36,687 nucleotides of DNA from Streptosporangiales bacterium (GCA_009379995.1 WHSR01000058.1:1-36687); one strand, 5' to 3'; positions 1-7,448 are shown, counted from the first letter of the stretch. Made by a program: numbers and translations. The notes: generated by a model from the letters alone, not told the origin.

Positions 1-121
1 CTAAGCCCAGGCAGATACGGAAAACAGCGAACAAGCGTGTATCTAGGCCGAACAGCGATTCCCACCAGCTGCCAGCCCGCCGACCTGCATCTTCACCCTC
101 GATCGCGGCCCAGCACCCCGA
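1..121 (-). pseudogene. Partial membrane-protein ORF (HTTM-like N-terminus), runs off the left edge
   Basis: In the minus-strand frame after a TAA at 122-124 the sequence is open to the window edge. It reads a short charged stretch and then WWESLFGLDTRLFAVFRICL, which resembles the start of HTTM-type (vitamin K-dependent carboxylase-like) membrane proteins, where a 'LDTR...FRI.LG' segment precedes the first membrane helix. No ATG, GTG or TTG lies between the TAA and this segment, so the 5' end looks lost. It overlaps the truncated 3' end of the integrase in another frame, as expected if a deletion or recombination joined the two. The family call rests on about 20 residues and is tentative; the rest of the gene lies outside the window. 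Confidence 0.35.
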
Positions 122-947
122 TTAGCTGCGGAACCCCGGGGATCACGCGGTCGCCTTTGGCTGACTTGGGGTCTTTGATGATCGTTCCGTGGTCGTCGTC
201 GCCGCCGATCTGCCGATCGACGTGTAGCGTCTCGGAGCCCTCGGTCCAGTCGATCTGCTCTTCGTCCAGGGCGAGCAATTCGGAGATCCGCAGGCCAGTG
301 CCACGCTTGATCTTGATCAACCGGCGTAGCTCACCGGTGGCCATGCCTTCGATCGCGCCGGCCTCGTCCGGCTCGAACGGGACCTTCTTCTTCAACCACT
401 CCGTCTTGATCTTCGTGGTGCCTTTGCGTGGGTCGATGGTGAGGACGCCCTTGTTGACGGCATCGGCGAGGATTTGGTTGAACGTCGTGAAGTAGCAGCG
501 CGCGGTGCCCAGCGAGCGCCCGGCGGCAAGGTGCGCCTGGAAACCCTCGATCGCTTGCGCGTCGAGCTGGTCCATCCGTAGGTCGCCCAGCTTCGGGATG
601 ATGTGGTTGCGGATGCGCTTCTCGTGCGTCTGCCATGTGTTGTAGTCCATGAACGGCTTGCGGGCGGCGAGCCATTTGATGGCGTAGTCCTTGACCTTGG
701 TCCGCCCGTTCCTGGGGTCCCGGTAGGTGCCTTTGTTCAGGGTGTCGCGGATCTCATCGCGCTTGCGGCGTGCGTCGTCAAGGTTGCGGCTGGTGACCTG
801 ACGGGACTTACCGGCCGCGTCCCGGTAGCGCCACGTGTAGGACCGCACCTCACGTCCGTGGGCGTCCTTGCGAGGCTTGCCGTCCTTGTCCCGCAAGTAG
901 GTGTAGTTGACGCCGTCCTTCGTCTTGCCGTCCAACCTGGTCGCCAT
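93..947 (-). pseudogene. Truncated tyrosine site-specific integrase
   Basis: This would be the integrase of an actinomycete integrative element, catalysing att-site recombination. The 284 residues contain an N-terminal arm-binding region rich in Lys and Arg (about 10-65), a SAM-like core-binding domain (about 80-170) and the beginning of the catalytic domain, with the first catalytic Arg in GTGLRISELLAL (R220) and a Lys-rich beta-hairpin near 258-264. The frame stops at RDRG. The H-x-x-R, H/W and Tyr nucleophile motifs of a normal ~390-residue enzyme are absent, and I found no continuation in the other frames. It should therefore be inactive. It diverges from the small DNA-binding gene at 1051 across a palindromic operator. 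Start ATG at 947. Confidence 0.85.
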
Positions 948-973
948 CCCTGGGTCACCCCTCTGCCAAGTAT

Positions 974-1010
974 CTAAGGTGTATATACACCTGGTGTATA
1001 TACACCTTAG
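974..1010. promoter_or_regulatory. Tandem palindromic operator in the int/RHH divergent promoter
   Basis: Two identical 14-bp palindromes, GGTGTATATACACC, lie at 978-991 and 993-1006. They are embedded in a larger perfect inverted repeat with 18-nt arms at 974-991 and 993-1010 and one spacer base. A degenerate third copy, GGTGCAAATACACC (two mismatches), lies at 1015-1028. The block sits between the divergent integrase (start 947) and the ribbon-helix-helix gene (start 1051), where an autoregulatory operator of a mobile element is expected. Its AT-rich core stands out from the GC-rich surroundings. The cognate repressor is not proven; the adjacent RHH protein is the nearest candidate. Confidence 0.8.
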
Positions 1011-1050
1011 CTCGGGTGCAAATACACCGCAAGAGGGCTAGCGTGAGCCT

Positions 1051-1242
1051 GTGCCGAACCAGCCGAAGACCCCGAATCGCGCGATACGCATCCCTGACGA
1101 GATCTGGGGGGCTGCCCAGCTCCGTGCCAGGAAAGAGGGCACCACAGTTAGCGCGGTCATCAACGCGTTTCTGCGGGAGTGGACCGGCCGCACCGAGGGC
1201 GAGACACTAAGCGACGATCATGCTGATCATGCGGCGCGGTGA
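1051..1242 (+). CDS. Small ribbon-helix-helix-like DNA-binding protein
   Basis: A 63-residue protein starting at GTG. After a basic N-terminal arm it reads RAIRIPDEIW, a candidate beta-strand, followed by two predicted helices (GAAQLRARKE and TVSAVINAFLREW). This is the layout of the ribbon-helix-helix (CopG/MetJ-like) fold used by small repressors and antitoxins. The acidic, His-rich tail is variable. GAGGG at 1033-1037 is rather far (13 nt) from the GTG, so the start is only moderately certain. It lies directly downstream of the tandem operator and overlaps the 3' end of the convergent excisionase gene by 16 bp. It could be the repressor of the integrase promoter, but that role is inferred from position. 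Confidence 0.65.
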   Translation: MPNQPKTPNRAIRIPDEIWGAAQLRARKEGTTVSAVINAFLREWTGRTEGETLSDDHADHAAR

Positions 1243-1400
1243 TTGTTGATCCATTGGTGAAGTCCGGCGGGGTCGCATCGCAGTTGCTGGCCGACGCGGT
1301 ACATCGGCAGCTCCCACTGGCGCCAGCAGTCGTAGGCGCGGGACGTGGGGACGTTCAGGACATGGGCAGCCTCCTCGATGGTCATGAGCTTCTGGATCAT
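1227..1400 (-). CDS. Excisionase-like helix-turn-helix protein (57 aa)
   Basis: This 57-residue frame is short but convincing. It begins MIQKLMTIEEAAHVLNVP and continues with RAYDCWRQWELPMYRVG and a terminal tryptophan-containing helix. That is the pattern of the HTH_17/excisionase family: a winged MerR-type helix-turn-helix with 'ltieEaA..L.v' followed by 'lp..rvG..lR...l..W'. A strong ribosome-binding site, AAGGAGGT (1412-1419), lies 11 nt before the ATG. Excisionases bend DNA next to att sites and steer integrases towards excision. This one remains although the integrase is broken. The longer overlapping frame at 1207-1413 shows no family features. Confidence 0.75.
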   Translation of the reverse strand: MIQKLMTIEEAAHVLNVPTSRAYDCWRQWELPMYRVGQQLRCDPAGLHQWINNHRAA

Positions 1401-1440
1401 GCGGGCGCCTCACCTCCTTCGCTGGTGACGTTCCGTGGTT

Positions 1441-1523
1441 GTCTCCCGATTTGTCTCAGCCGTGCGTGTGCGCGCTATGCGTGCAGGTGCGCGCGAGACG
1501 TGAGACGAGACAATCCGCGAGAC
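1441..1523. repeat. Cluster of GAGAC/GTCTC pentamers
   Basis: GTCTC occurs at 1441 and 1453, and GAGAC at 1495, 1502, 1507 and 1519, giving six copies within 83 bp in two opposed groups. TTGTCTC (1451-1457) and GAGACAA (1507-1513) form an inverted pair. The cluster lies upstream of the excisionase gene and overlaps the C-terminal part of the frameshifted regulator. It may be a protein-binding array or chance repetition within coding sequence. Confidence 0.35.
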
Positions 1524-1747
1524 GATCACTCACCGTGAGGGCCCTGTGCTGCCGCGCCCGCCAGCGACCCCGGCCGACCTGCACCACGCGCCCCCGCCCT
1601 GACGAGCGCACGGAGATGCCGGTACATGGTCGGGCGGCTCATTCCCGTGTGGCGCATCAGTCGGCGACGGATACGCCGGTCTAGCTTCCGCCCCCGTGGT
1701 CGCCGGTGTAGCAGCTCGTGCAGTTGGCCTTGTTGTCGGCCGGCCAT
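1456..1747 (-). pseudogene. Winged-helix regulator with a frameshift
   Basis: The first frame (stop at 1526) reads LDRRIRRRLMRHTGMSRPTMYRHLRALV, a clear helix-turn-helix. It then changes to Gly/Ala/Pro-rich shadow sequence. In the neighbouring frame the text resumes as RVVQVGRGRWRARQHRAL and runs to a stop at 1456, a typical wing ('G R V V Q V G R G R W') of small element-borne regulators. The two frames join in a G/C run at about 1588-1598, where removing two bases, or adding one, would give LVRAGRVVQVGRGRW. I infer one intact gene of about 90 residues broken by an indel, or a sequencing error. The start is uncertain: ATG at 1747 overlaps the upstream gene's end by 67 bp. Confidence 0.55.
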
Positions 1748-2142
1748 AGCTCGTCATCGACCCAGCAGCCGGCGCGGCGCATGACCTCCGCCGTCTCGGT
1801 GGGGGTGTGGATCCGTCCGCCGGCTGCTATGAGCTGGCGCGCCATCGGGGCGTTGATCGGGATGTGGTCGACGTAGCGGCCGACCTGCCGGTCGCAGAAA
1901 CCTCGATAGGTGGGGGTGTCGAGCAGGAACTCATCGAGGGCCATGTCGACCTGCTGGGACGGCGACAGGTTCAACTCCGGGTGCCTGCCGGCTGTCCATG
2001 TGTACAGGATCGCCTGGTCGAAGCTGCGGCCAGCGTAGGCGCGGTCCAGGTCGTGTTTGTGTGCGATCCGGCTGACCAGGGCGTCGAACGTCCCCAGGTC
2101 GTCGAGCAGCACCACGCCGCTCTTCATGCCCACTAAGTTCAT
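1681..2142 (-). CDS. Hypothetical protein (153 aa)
   Basis: I do not recognise the family. The protein is soluble-looking, without signal peptide or membrane helix. It has a conserved-looking centre (RSFDQAILYTWTAGRHPELNLS, about residues 39-60) and a Cys pair near the C-terminus (NCTSCYTGDHG) that might bind a metal. The ATG overlaps the stop of the upstream gene (ATGA, 2139-2142), so the two are translationally coupled and probably belong to the same accessory operon as the methyltransferase at 2458-3300. Codon use and GC content match the surrounding island. Confidence 0.6.
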   Translation of the reverse strand: MNLVGMKSGVVLLDDLGTFDALVSRIAHKHDLDRAYAGRSFDQAILYTWTAGRHPELNLSPSQQVDMALDEFLLDTPTYRGFCDRQVGRYVDHIPINAPMARQLIAAGGRIHTPTETAEVMRRAGCWVDDELWPADNKANCTSCYTGDHGGGS

Positions 2143-2465
2143 GGTCGTCTCCTTGTCTCATCGCGCCGGTCGGGAGTCGTTGGCCGGCCCGGGCGCCTAG
2201 AGCCGTCGGGGGGATCGGGTGTTGCGCCCGGGCCGGGGGCCCGCCTCGCGATCATCTGGTCCCGTAGCCGCTGCAGCGTCCGTATCCGTTCCTGGTATTG
2301 CGCGGTCACGTGGTCGATGGCGCGGTCGAGTTCGGCTACCACGCGGGCCCGGCTCTGCAGGTACTCGATGCTCACCACGTGACAACCGGGTGAGGGAGCT
2401 ACGTCCGGGCAAGGCCGGCCATTTGGCTCTGCAGGATCGTGCTCCGCGCGCTGGGCGTTATCCAT
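2139..2465 (-). CDS. Hypothetical coiled-coil protein (108 aa)
   Basis: The start is the ATG at 2465, inside the last codons of the methyltransferase gene (8-bp overlap), and the stop overlaps the next gene's ATG. This places it as the middle gene of a coupled trio. The N-terminus is polar and Pro-rich. Residues about 33-74 (EYLQSRARVVAELDRAIDHV and the following ERIRTLQRLRDQM) have the heptad character of a helical or coiled-coil segment. The C-terminus is a basic, Pro/Arg-rich disordered tail. No family is recognised. A longer frame that begins further upstream reads through the methyltransferase gene and is rejected. Confidence 0.55.
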   Translation of the reverse strand: MDNAQRAEHDPAEPNGRPCPDVAPSPGCHVVSIEYLQSRARVVAELDRAIDHVTAQYQERIRTLQRLRDQMIARRAPGPGATPDPPDGSRRPGRPTTPDRRDETRRRP

Positions 2466-3300
2466 CGGCGGCGCCTCCGGGTTCGGGGACGCGTGCGACG
2501 CCGGCAACGAACTCGGCACCGGGCGCGTCATCGGCCAGCTGTGGCAGCCCGCGGGCCGTGTTGATCTGCACACTCGGATCGGCGAGATCGGGCCGCCACC
2601 GCTGCACCGGCACCAGGCCCGGCTCGACCAGCTCCAAGCCGGTGACGTACGGCGCGATTTGCTCCGGTGTGCGCGGCCAGATGTCCGCGACATGGTCGCG
2701 GTACGTCTTGACGGCCTCGTCGATGTCTTTGCGGCTGCCGGGGCTGGCGTGGCTCACAACGAGATATGAGCCGGGTGACATCGCCTCCCGGAACCCCGTC
2801 ACGGCCCGCATCGCGTCGTGGTCATCCAGGAAGTGCAGGATCGCCACGAACAGAACGCCGACCGGCCGGGTCCAGTCGATCAGCCCCATCTCCGGGTCGG
2901 CGATCACGGCGTCCGGGTCACGCAGGTCCGCCTCCACGATCGCCGTCTTCCCGACCGCATTCAGCGCCCGGTCATGCGTCGCGACTAGCGGGTCCTTGTC
3001 GACGTAGACGACCCGGGCATCCGGATGCACCTTGCGCGCGACCTCATGCACGTTCGGGCTGGTGGGGAACCCCGAGCCAACATCGACGAACTGGTCAACA
3101 CCCGCCCCCACACAGAACCGCACCGCGCGGACCGAGAAAAACCGGTTCCACCGCACCGCCGCGAACGCCTCCGGCGCCTTCGCGGCCAGGGCTTCCGCCG
3201 CCTCCCGATCGGGCGGCAGGTTGTTCTTGCCGCCCAGCAGATAGTCATACACGCCCGGGATCGTCGATGACGCCCCGGGCCGGACGTGGGCGGTACCCAT
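2458..3300 (-). CDS. S-adenosylmethionine methyltransferase, Methyltransf_19 (DUF574) family
   Basis: The 280-residue protein matches the actinomycete-specific Methyltransf_19 family. It has the N-terminal signature 'PGVYDYLLGGKNN', an AdoMet-binding motif I at FVDVGSGFPT (about 71-80), an acidic motif II in VVYVDKDP (about 97-104) and the DDHDAMRAV segment after LFVAILHFL. Family members are abundant in Streptomyces-like genomes, usually near XRE/DUF397 regulators, and their substrates are mostly unknown. The length is typical and the fold appears intact. It is the first gene of a coupled trio with the two small proteins downstream. An imperfect hairpin lies in its leader. Start ATG at 3300; no strong ribosome-binding site is visible. 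Confidence 0.9.
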   Translation of the reverse strand: MGTAHVRPGASSTIPGVYDYLLGGKNNLPPDREAAEALAAKAPEAFAAVRWNRFFSVRAVRFCVGAGVDQFVDVGSGFPTSPNVHEVARKVHPDARVVYVDKDPLVATHDRALNAVGKTAIVEADLRDPDAVIADPEMGLIDWTRPVGVLFVAILHFLDDHDAMRAVTGFREAMSPGSYLVVSHASPGSRKDIDEAVKTYRDHVADIWPRTPEQIAPYVTGLELVEPGLVPVQRWRPDLADPSVQINTARGLPQLADDAPGAEFVAGVARVPEPGGAADG

Positions 3301-3323
3301 CCGCCGTAGTTCATCGACCTGGT

Positions 3324-3352
3324 CCCTTTCCGTTGCGAAGCGACGAAAAGGG
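3324..3352 (-). promoter_or_regulatory. Imperfect hairpin in the methyltransferase leader
   Basis: CCCTTTCCGTTGC (3324-3336) pairs with GCGACGAAAAGGG (3340-3352) around a GAA loop, with one mismatch and one G-T pair. It lies 24 bp upstream of the methyltransferase start. There is no T-run, so it may be an operator or leader structure rather than a terminator. Confidence 0.4.
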
Positions 3353-3422
3353 AACCTACGAGGGGGGCGCGGTGATCACCCGCAGCGACAACTCACCATC
3401 TGCCTGTGCGGGTTGCAGATGG

Positions 3423-3448
3423 AAAAACCCGCACGTTCGTGCGGGTTT
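3423..3448 (-). terminator. Rho-independent terminator after the XRE gene
   Basis: A perfect 10-bp stem, AAACCCGCAC / GTGCGGGTTT (3425-3434 / 3439-3448) with a 4-nt loop, begins 1 bp after the XRE stop codon. On the minus strand it is followed by a run of five T (3427-3423). This is a textbook intrinsic terminator for the flavoprotein-XRE transcript. Confidence 0.85.
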
Positions 3449-3449
3449 C

Positions 3450-4667
3450 CTATATCGCCCCAGCTCGGCGGGCCAACGGCCGCAGCTCTGGCGTGCTTGG
3501 CCGATGCTCTCGCCGCAACAGCGTGGCGAGCAACTCGTGCGTCCGGTCGTCGTAGCGCACCAACTCGGGAGCGAGCCGCTCGGCGCCCAAGAGCTGGTTC
3601 ACAGCGGCCGCGTCATGACGTTGCTGAGCGTAGGCCCACGCAAGATCGAGGTAGATCTGGCAGCGCCGACCGATCAGCCCTCCCGACAGCTCGGACACAT
3701 CGAGGGCCTCCCCGGCTTCCACCGCCAGCCCCGCATCACCAACCGCGACGGCGGTCGAGACCTCATGAATACGCACATTCGTGGGGCCAAACGCCGTCCA
3801 GTGGTCATTGCGGTCACCGTTGAGCCGCTCCGCGGCTACGCGAGCCTCGCCGAGAAAGCGGTCAACCTCCGCGCGGTCAAAATCCACCGCTGCTGCCGTC
3901 GCGGCCACAAGGTGAAGGCTGCCCCACATCGATAGCTGCTCGGGCTGCGCGCGTCGCTTCATGGTCCGCTCAAGTGCGTGGGCGGCAACCATCACCAGAT
4001 CTTTGGCCTCAGCGGTCCGACGCCGCCGGATAAACGCATGCCCCAATCGGTACGCGCCGACGGCCATGAGGATCTCCGCCTCGGCGTGCTCCGCCGCTGT
4101 CACCGACCGATCGCCGGCCGTCCATGCAAGCTGAGGCTCACCCACCCGACTCAACAACGCCGTCGTGGCCTGATACACCTCGGCACGTACCGCATGAACC
4201 GCCGGCCGGTCACGGGGCAGACACATACGGGCCGCCGCCTCGGCGCTCCGGATCAGCCGCGGCAGCAAACCGCCCACCTCGTCATAGCGCGTCGCCTGAT
4301 ACAGAGCGTTCGCGCGCCGTATGCCGCGCCTCAGATTTTCCAGGTCGGACGGGCGTCCCTCACGGCCGTCGATCGCTGCGTCAAGCGCCTCGTACCGCAT
4401 CATGGCCCGCTCGATTTCGCGGGCCGCGGAGTACCGCGTTGCGCGATGAATCTCGGGCTCTCCGCCCGTCAACTCCTCGACGTCAACGCCGAGCACTCGC
4501 GCGAGGTTGCCGAGGACGCTGTGGCTATCGAGCGCCTTGACGCCCCGCTCAACCTGACTGAGCCAGCTTTCCGAGCGTCCAACGAGACCGGCGAGCGCGC
4601 TTTGCGACAGGCCCCGGCGCCGCCGGGCGCGGGCGATCCGTTGCCCCCGCGTGGCCGCGTCCTCCAC
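3450..4667 (-). CDS. XRE-family regulator with TPR-like C-terminal region
   Basis: 405 residues. Residues about 8-66 form a Cro/cI-type helix-turn-helix (GLSQSALAGLVGRSESWLSQ, then VERGVKALDS). The rest is an all-helical region resembling tetratricopeptide repeats (for example AVRAEVYQATTALLSRVGEP and YLDLAWAYAQQRHDAAAVNQ), as in many actinomycete XRE regulators that sense peptides or small molecules. GTG start at 4667 with GGAGG upstream. It lies 17 bp downstream of the flavoprotein gene in the same orientation, a pairing often seen in actinomycetes, and ends in a strong terminator. The target and ligand are unknown. Confidence 0.9.
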   Translation of the reverse strand: MEDAATRGQRIARARRRRGLSQSALAGLVGRSESWLSQVERGVKALDSHSVLGNLARVLGVDVEELTGGEPEIHRATRYSAAREIERAMMRYEALDAAIDGREGRPSDLENLRRGIRRANALYQATRYDEVGGLLPRLIRSAEAAARMCLPRDRPAVHAVRAEVYQATTALLSRVGEPQLAWTAGDRSVTAAEHAEAEILMAVGAYRLGHAFIRRRRTAEAKDLVMVAAHALERTMKRRAQPEQLSMWGSLHLVAATAAAVDFDRAEVDRFLGEARVAAERLNGDRNDHWTAFGPTNVRIHEVSTAVAVGDAGLAVEAGEALDVSELSGGLIGRRCQIYLDLAWAYAQQRHDAAAVNQLLGAERLAPELVRYDDRTHELLATLLRREHRPSTPELRPLARRAGAI

Positions 4668-4684
4668 GCCTTTACCTCCGCCAC

Positions 4685-5200
4685 TCAGGCTCTGGTCACA
4701 GTGTGCACCTCGTCCAGGACCTGTGGCCAGGGTGGCATCCGGGCGCCCGGAGGTGCCAGCGGATCGAACTGCACGCGTATGCCCATCGACTTGAGCACCT
4801 CGATGCTGCGAGCGAAGGCCACGTGGCGAGCGAGCGCGTCTTTGAGCATCGGCACGGCCAGGATCGGTACGCCGAATCCGGTGAGCTCACAGAGCAGGCT
4901 GACGGCAAATGTATCGGCGATGCCGGCCGCCCACTTGTTGATCGTGTTGAAGGTCGCCGGCGCGACGACGACGGCATCAGCGGAAGGCAATCCTGGCTCG
5001 TCGCCGGGCAGTCGGAACTCCGAGCGGACCTGGTCGCCGGTCAACTCGGAGAGGCGGTCAATGTCGGCGAACCGCGCGCCCAGCGGTGTCGCGATCACCC
5101 GAACGTCCCACCCGCTGCCCTGAGCGAGCGAGACGAACTCGTGCGCGCTCGCGGTCGCGGGAGCTGCGCATACGACGTGGTAGAGCGTGCCTTTACTCAC
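4685..5200 (-). CDS. Flavoprotein (PPC-decarboxylase-like HFCD fold)
   Basis: A 171-residue single-domain flavoprotein (PF02441 type), related to the CoaC half of phosphopantothenoylcysteine decarboxylase and to FMN-binding decarboxylases of lantibiotic pathways. It has the N-terminal beta-strand with a small-residue loop (HVVCAAPATAS), the segment ADAVVVAPATFNTINKWAAG with the conserved 'P-A-T-x-N-T-x-x-K' signature (about 75-92), and PILAVPM as the following strand. The second CoaB half is absent, and the context with an XRE gene suggests a regulatory or secondary-metabolic role rather than CoA synthesis. The substrate cannot be told. GTG start at 5200; it is the first gene of the two-gene transcript. 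Confidence 0.85.
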   Translation of the reverse strand: MSKGTLYHVVCAAPATASAHEFVSLAQGSGWDVRVIATPLGARFADIDRLSELTGDQVRSEFRLPGDEPGLPSADAVVVAPATFNTINKWAAGIADTFAVSLLCELTGFGVPILAVPMLKDALARHVAFARSIEVLKSMGIRVQFDPLAPPGARMPPWPQVLDEVHTVTRA

Positions 5201-5388
5201 AGCCCGCCTAGCGTAGGGCAGCTTCGCGTCTCACGTCTCCCGGCAACTCCCCCGAACAGGCCGCGCCGAGGCGTCGCCGCTCGCCGCTGCCGCCAGCACC
5301 GGCCGCACTGGCGCCGTTTGCTGGAGCCGCTACACCAAGCAGGCCAGCCGCGACCACGCCGATGATGCCCAGCGGAAAGTCGTAGTGA

Positions 5389-5559
5389 GGTCGAGGTCCG
5401 GTCAACCTAGCCAGCAACCTACCCGGCCTCATCGCAGTCCGCGACAGCAAAGACCCCGACGGACCGACAGTCGCGTTCCACCCGCGCGACTGGTCCGCCT
5501 TCCTAGGAGCCGTCAAGCCGGCCACTTCTACCCCGCAGGCGTCCGGGGCCGACGTGTAG
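5389..5559 (+). pseudogene. DUF397 C-terminal remnant
   Basis: The open frame 5389-5559 carries ASNLPGLIAVRDSKDPDGPT followed by VAFHPRDWSAFLGAVK and a TAG. This is the second half of a DUF397 protein, whose hallmark is 'V-x-V-R-D-S-K-D-P' followed by 'W..F...V'. The first half ('W-R-K-S-S-Y-S...') is missing and the frame has no start codon, with a TGA at 5386-5388. DUF397 genes normally follow an XRE gene on the same strand, so this orphan on the opposite strand suggests rearrangement. Apart from this fragment and the palindrome at 5712, I see no convincing gene in 5201-5775. Confidence 0.7.
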
Positions 5560-5711
5560 CAGCACCCACGGGGTCCCCACACGAACCCCACACCATGGGG
5601 CCGGAACAAGCCCCACCGGACGACACGGCACAACACCGCGAAAGCCGCTCTCACCTGCGCAGACACCAACGAGCCGGGCCATGCGACACTGGCCGACACA
5701 GTGGCGTCAGT

Positions 5712-5756
5712 ATCTTGCAGAAATTCAACTCCGGCCGGGTCAAATTTCTGCAAGAT
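5712..5756. repeat. Palindromic repeat, copy A
   Basis: ATCTTGCAGAAATT (5712-5725) and its exact complement AATTTCTGCAAGAT (5743-5756) flank a 17-nt centre containing CCGGCCGG. The reverse complement of this unit recurs at 20228-20278 with about two differences over 45 bp. It begins 19 bp after the stop of the ThDP-enzyme gene and could end that transcript, although the T-run is missing. It is probably a dispersed REP/MITE-like element. Confidence 0.85.
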
Positions 5757-5775
5757 CACGGGCATTTTGCGGCGC

Positions 5776-7434
5776 CTAGTGGCCGCGGAAGGCCTCCTCG
5801 AGCCACCAGGAGCCGCGGTCCGCGACGACCTTGGCGTCGATGACCAGCGGTGCCTCGCGCGGTCCGCGCACCCAGTCGGCGACGCCCCCGAGATCGTCGG
5901 CCGACCGTACGGTGATCGCCTCGCAGCCGAAACCCCTGCCGATCGAGGCGATGTCGGTGGGCGGGAACCGCACGGTGTCCAGCGGGTGACCGTCCGGGCC
6001 GAAGTGGTGCACCTCGGCGCCGTACGCCTCGTCGTCGTACACCACGACCACCATGGGCAGCCGCAGCCGGACCACGGTCTCCAGCTCGGCGATGCTCATC
6101 AGCGCGCCGCCGTCGCCGAGCGCGGCGACCGGCAGCCGGTCCGGCCGGGCCAACGCGGCACCGATCGCCGTGGCCAGACCCAGGCCGATCGACTGGTAGG
6201 CCTGGGTGAAGCAGAAGCCGTCGTCGTCGGGCACCGACAGGTACATGCTCGGGTAGCCCATGAAGTTGCCCGAGTCGATCGCGACGACGCGCTCGGCGGG
6301 TAGCAGGTCGTCGAGCGCGATCGACAGGGTGCGCGGGTCGATCCGCCCGCCGTCGCTCTCGTCCCGGTACGGCACGTCCCGCCAGCGGACCTCCCGCGCG
6401 ATCCGGTCGCGCAGCTCGGCCGTGCGGTACCCGTCCGTCTGCGGTGACCGCAGACGGACGAGCTCCGCGGCGACCGCCCGCGCCGTCAGGTCGACGTCAC
6501 CGACGACCCCGAGGTCCACCGGCCGGTGCGCGCCGATGGCCTCGGCGTCCAGATCCACCTGTACGACCGTCGCCCCAGGCCCGACGAGAGCGCCGTGTCG
6601 CATCGTCCACATGTTGAGCGCGCAGCCCCACCCGACGATGACGTCGGCGCCGCGGATCAACTCGGCGGCCAGCGGCGACGCGAAACCACCGCTCACGTCG
6701 AGGTACCACGGATTGCCGTTGAACAGGCCCTTCGCCACGGCCGAGGTGGCCAGCAACGCGCCCGTCCGTTCGGCGAGCCCTTCCAGCGAGGACCTCGCGC
6801 CCGCGACGCGGGCTCCGCGGCCGGCTACGAACACCGGCCGCTCGGCCCGGACCAGCACGTCCGCAAGTTCCGCCACCGCATCCGGCGCGGCCTGCGGCGG
6901 TCGCATCTCCGGGGCCGGCGGAACTTCGGTACCCGAGCACTCCCCCGGATACTGGGCGGCCTGAACGTCGAGCGGCAGGCTCAGCACCACCGTGTTGCCG
7001 CGGGATGCCATACGGCACGCCCGGGCGGCGTCGGCAACGGCGCTCTCCGGCGAGTGGATCCGGTCGGCAACGGCACCTACCGAGCGGGCGAGTCCGTCCT
7101 GGTCGATGCGGAAGTTGGACCGCACGGCCGCGCCAGCGGTGTCGGCCGCCAGCACGAGCAGCGGGGTCCGGCTCTTGGCCGCCTCGGTGATGCCGGTGAG
7201 CGCGTTGGTCAGGCCGGGCCCCTGATGCACCGAGACCACGCCGATCCGACGGCTCACCCGGGCGTAGGCGTCCGCCATGGTGGCCGCGCCCGCCTCGTGC
7301 CGAGCGGCGACGAACCGCGCGCCCCGCTCGATCAGCGCGTTGGTGACGTGGAAGTTGCCGCTGCCCACGACGCCGAACACGGTGTCGACGCCGAGTTCGG
7401 CGAACGCCCGGCCGACGGCCTGCGCGACACGCAT
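5776..7434 (-). CDS. Thiamine diphosphate-dependent enzyme, acetolactate synthase/benzoylformate decarboxylase-like
   Basis: 552 residues with the three ThDP-enzyme domains. The PYR domain carries the activating glutamate in AARHEAGAATMADAYA (E47), the central domain is nucleotide-fold-like (around PVFVAGRGAR), and the PP domain has the diphosphate/Mg motif starting GDGGALMSIAELETV (G440). The usual closing 'NN' of that motif is replaced by DD (VVYDDEAYG), which occurs in some subfamilies. Such enzymes decarboxylate or carboligate 2-oxo acids. Here it is the last gene of an aromatic-acid-type operon, 14 nt after the cyclase gene, so an aromatic or ring-derived 2-oxo acid is a reasonable but unproven substrate. 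ATG 7434 is chosen because upstream codons belong to the cyclase region and GAGGG precedes it. Confidence 0.85.
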   Translation of the reverse strand: MRVAQAVGRAFAELGVDTVFGVVGSGNFHVTNALIERGARFVAARHEAGAATMADAYARVSRRIGVVSVHQGPGLTNALTGITEAAKSRTPLLVLAADTAGAAVRSNFRIDQDGLARSVGAVADRIHSPESAVADAARACRMASRGNTVVLSLPLDVQAAQYPGECSGTEVPPAPEMRPPQAAPDAVAELADVLVRAERPVFVAGRGARVAGARSSLEGLAERTGALLATSAVAKGLFNGNPWYLDVSGGFASPLAAELIRGADVIVGWGCALNMWTMRHGALVGPGATVVQVDLDAEAIGAHRPVDLGVVGDVDLTARAVAAELVRLRSPQTDGYRTAELRDRIAREVRWRDVPYRDESDGGRIDPRTLSIALDDLLPAERVVAIDSGNFMGYPSMYLSVPDDDGFCFTQAYQSIGLGLATAIGAALARPDRLPVAALGDGGALMSIAELETVVRLRLPMVVVVYDDEAYGAEVHHFGPDGHPLDTVRFPPTDIASIGRGFGCEAITVRSADDLGGVADWVRGPREAPLVIDAKVVADRGSWWLEEAFRGH

Positions 7435-7448
7435 GGCGCCCTCACGAC

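Noticed and set aside
1207..1413. A 68-codon frame overlapping the excisionase gene
   Set aside because: Arg/Pro-rich without a motif; the neighbouring frame at 1227-1400 has the ribosome-binding site and the helix-turn-helix.
5208..5765. A 185-codon frame beginning within palindrome A
   Set aside because: Its N-terminus is only the translated repeat (a similar start occurs at copy B) and the rest has no family match, crossing the DUF397 remnant on the opposite strand.
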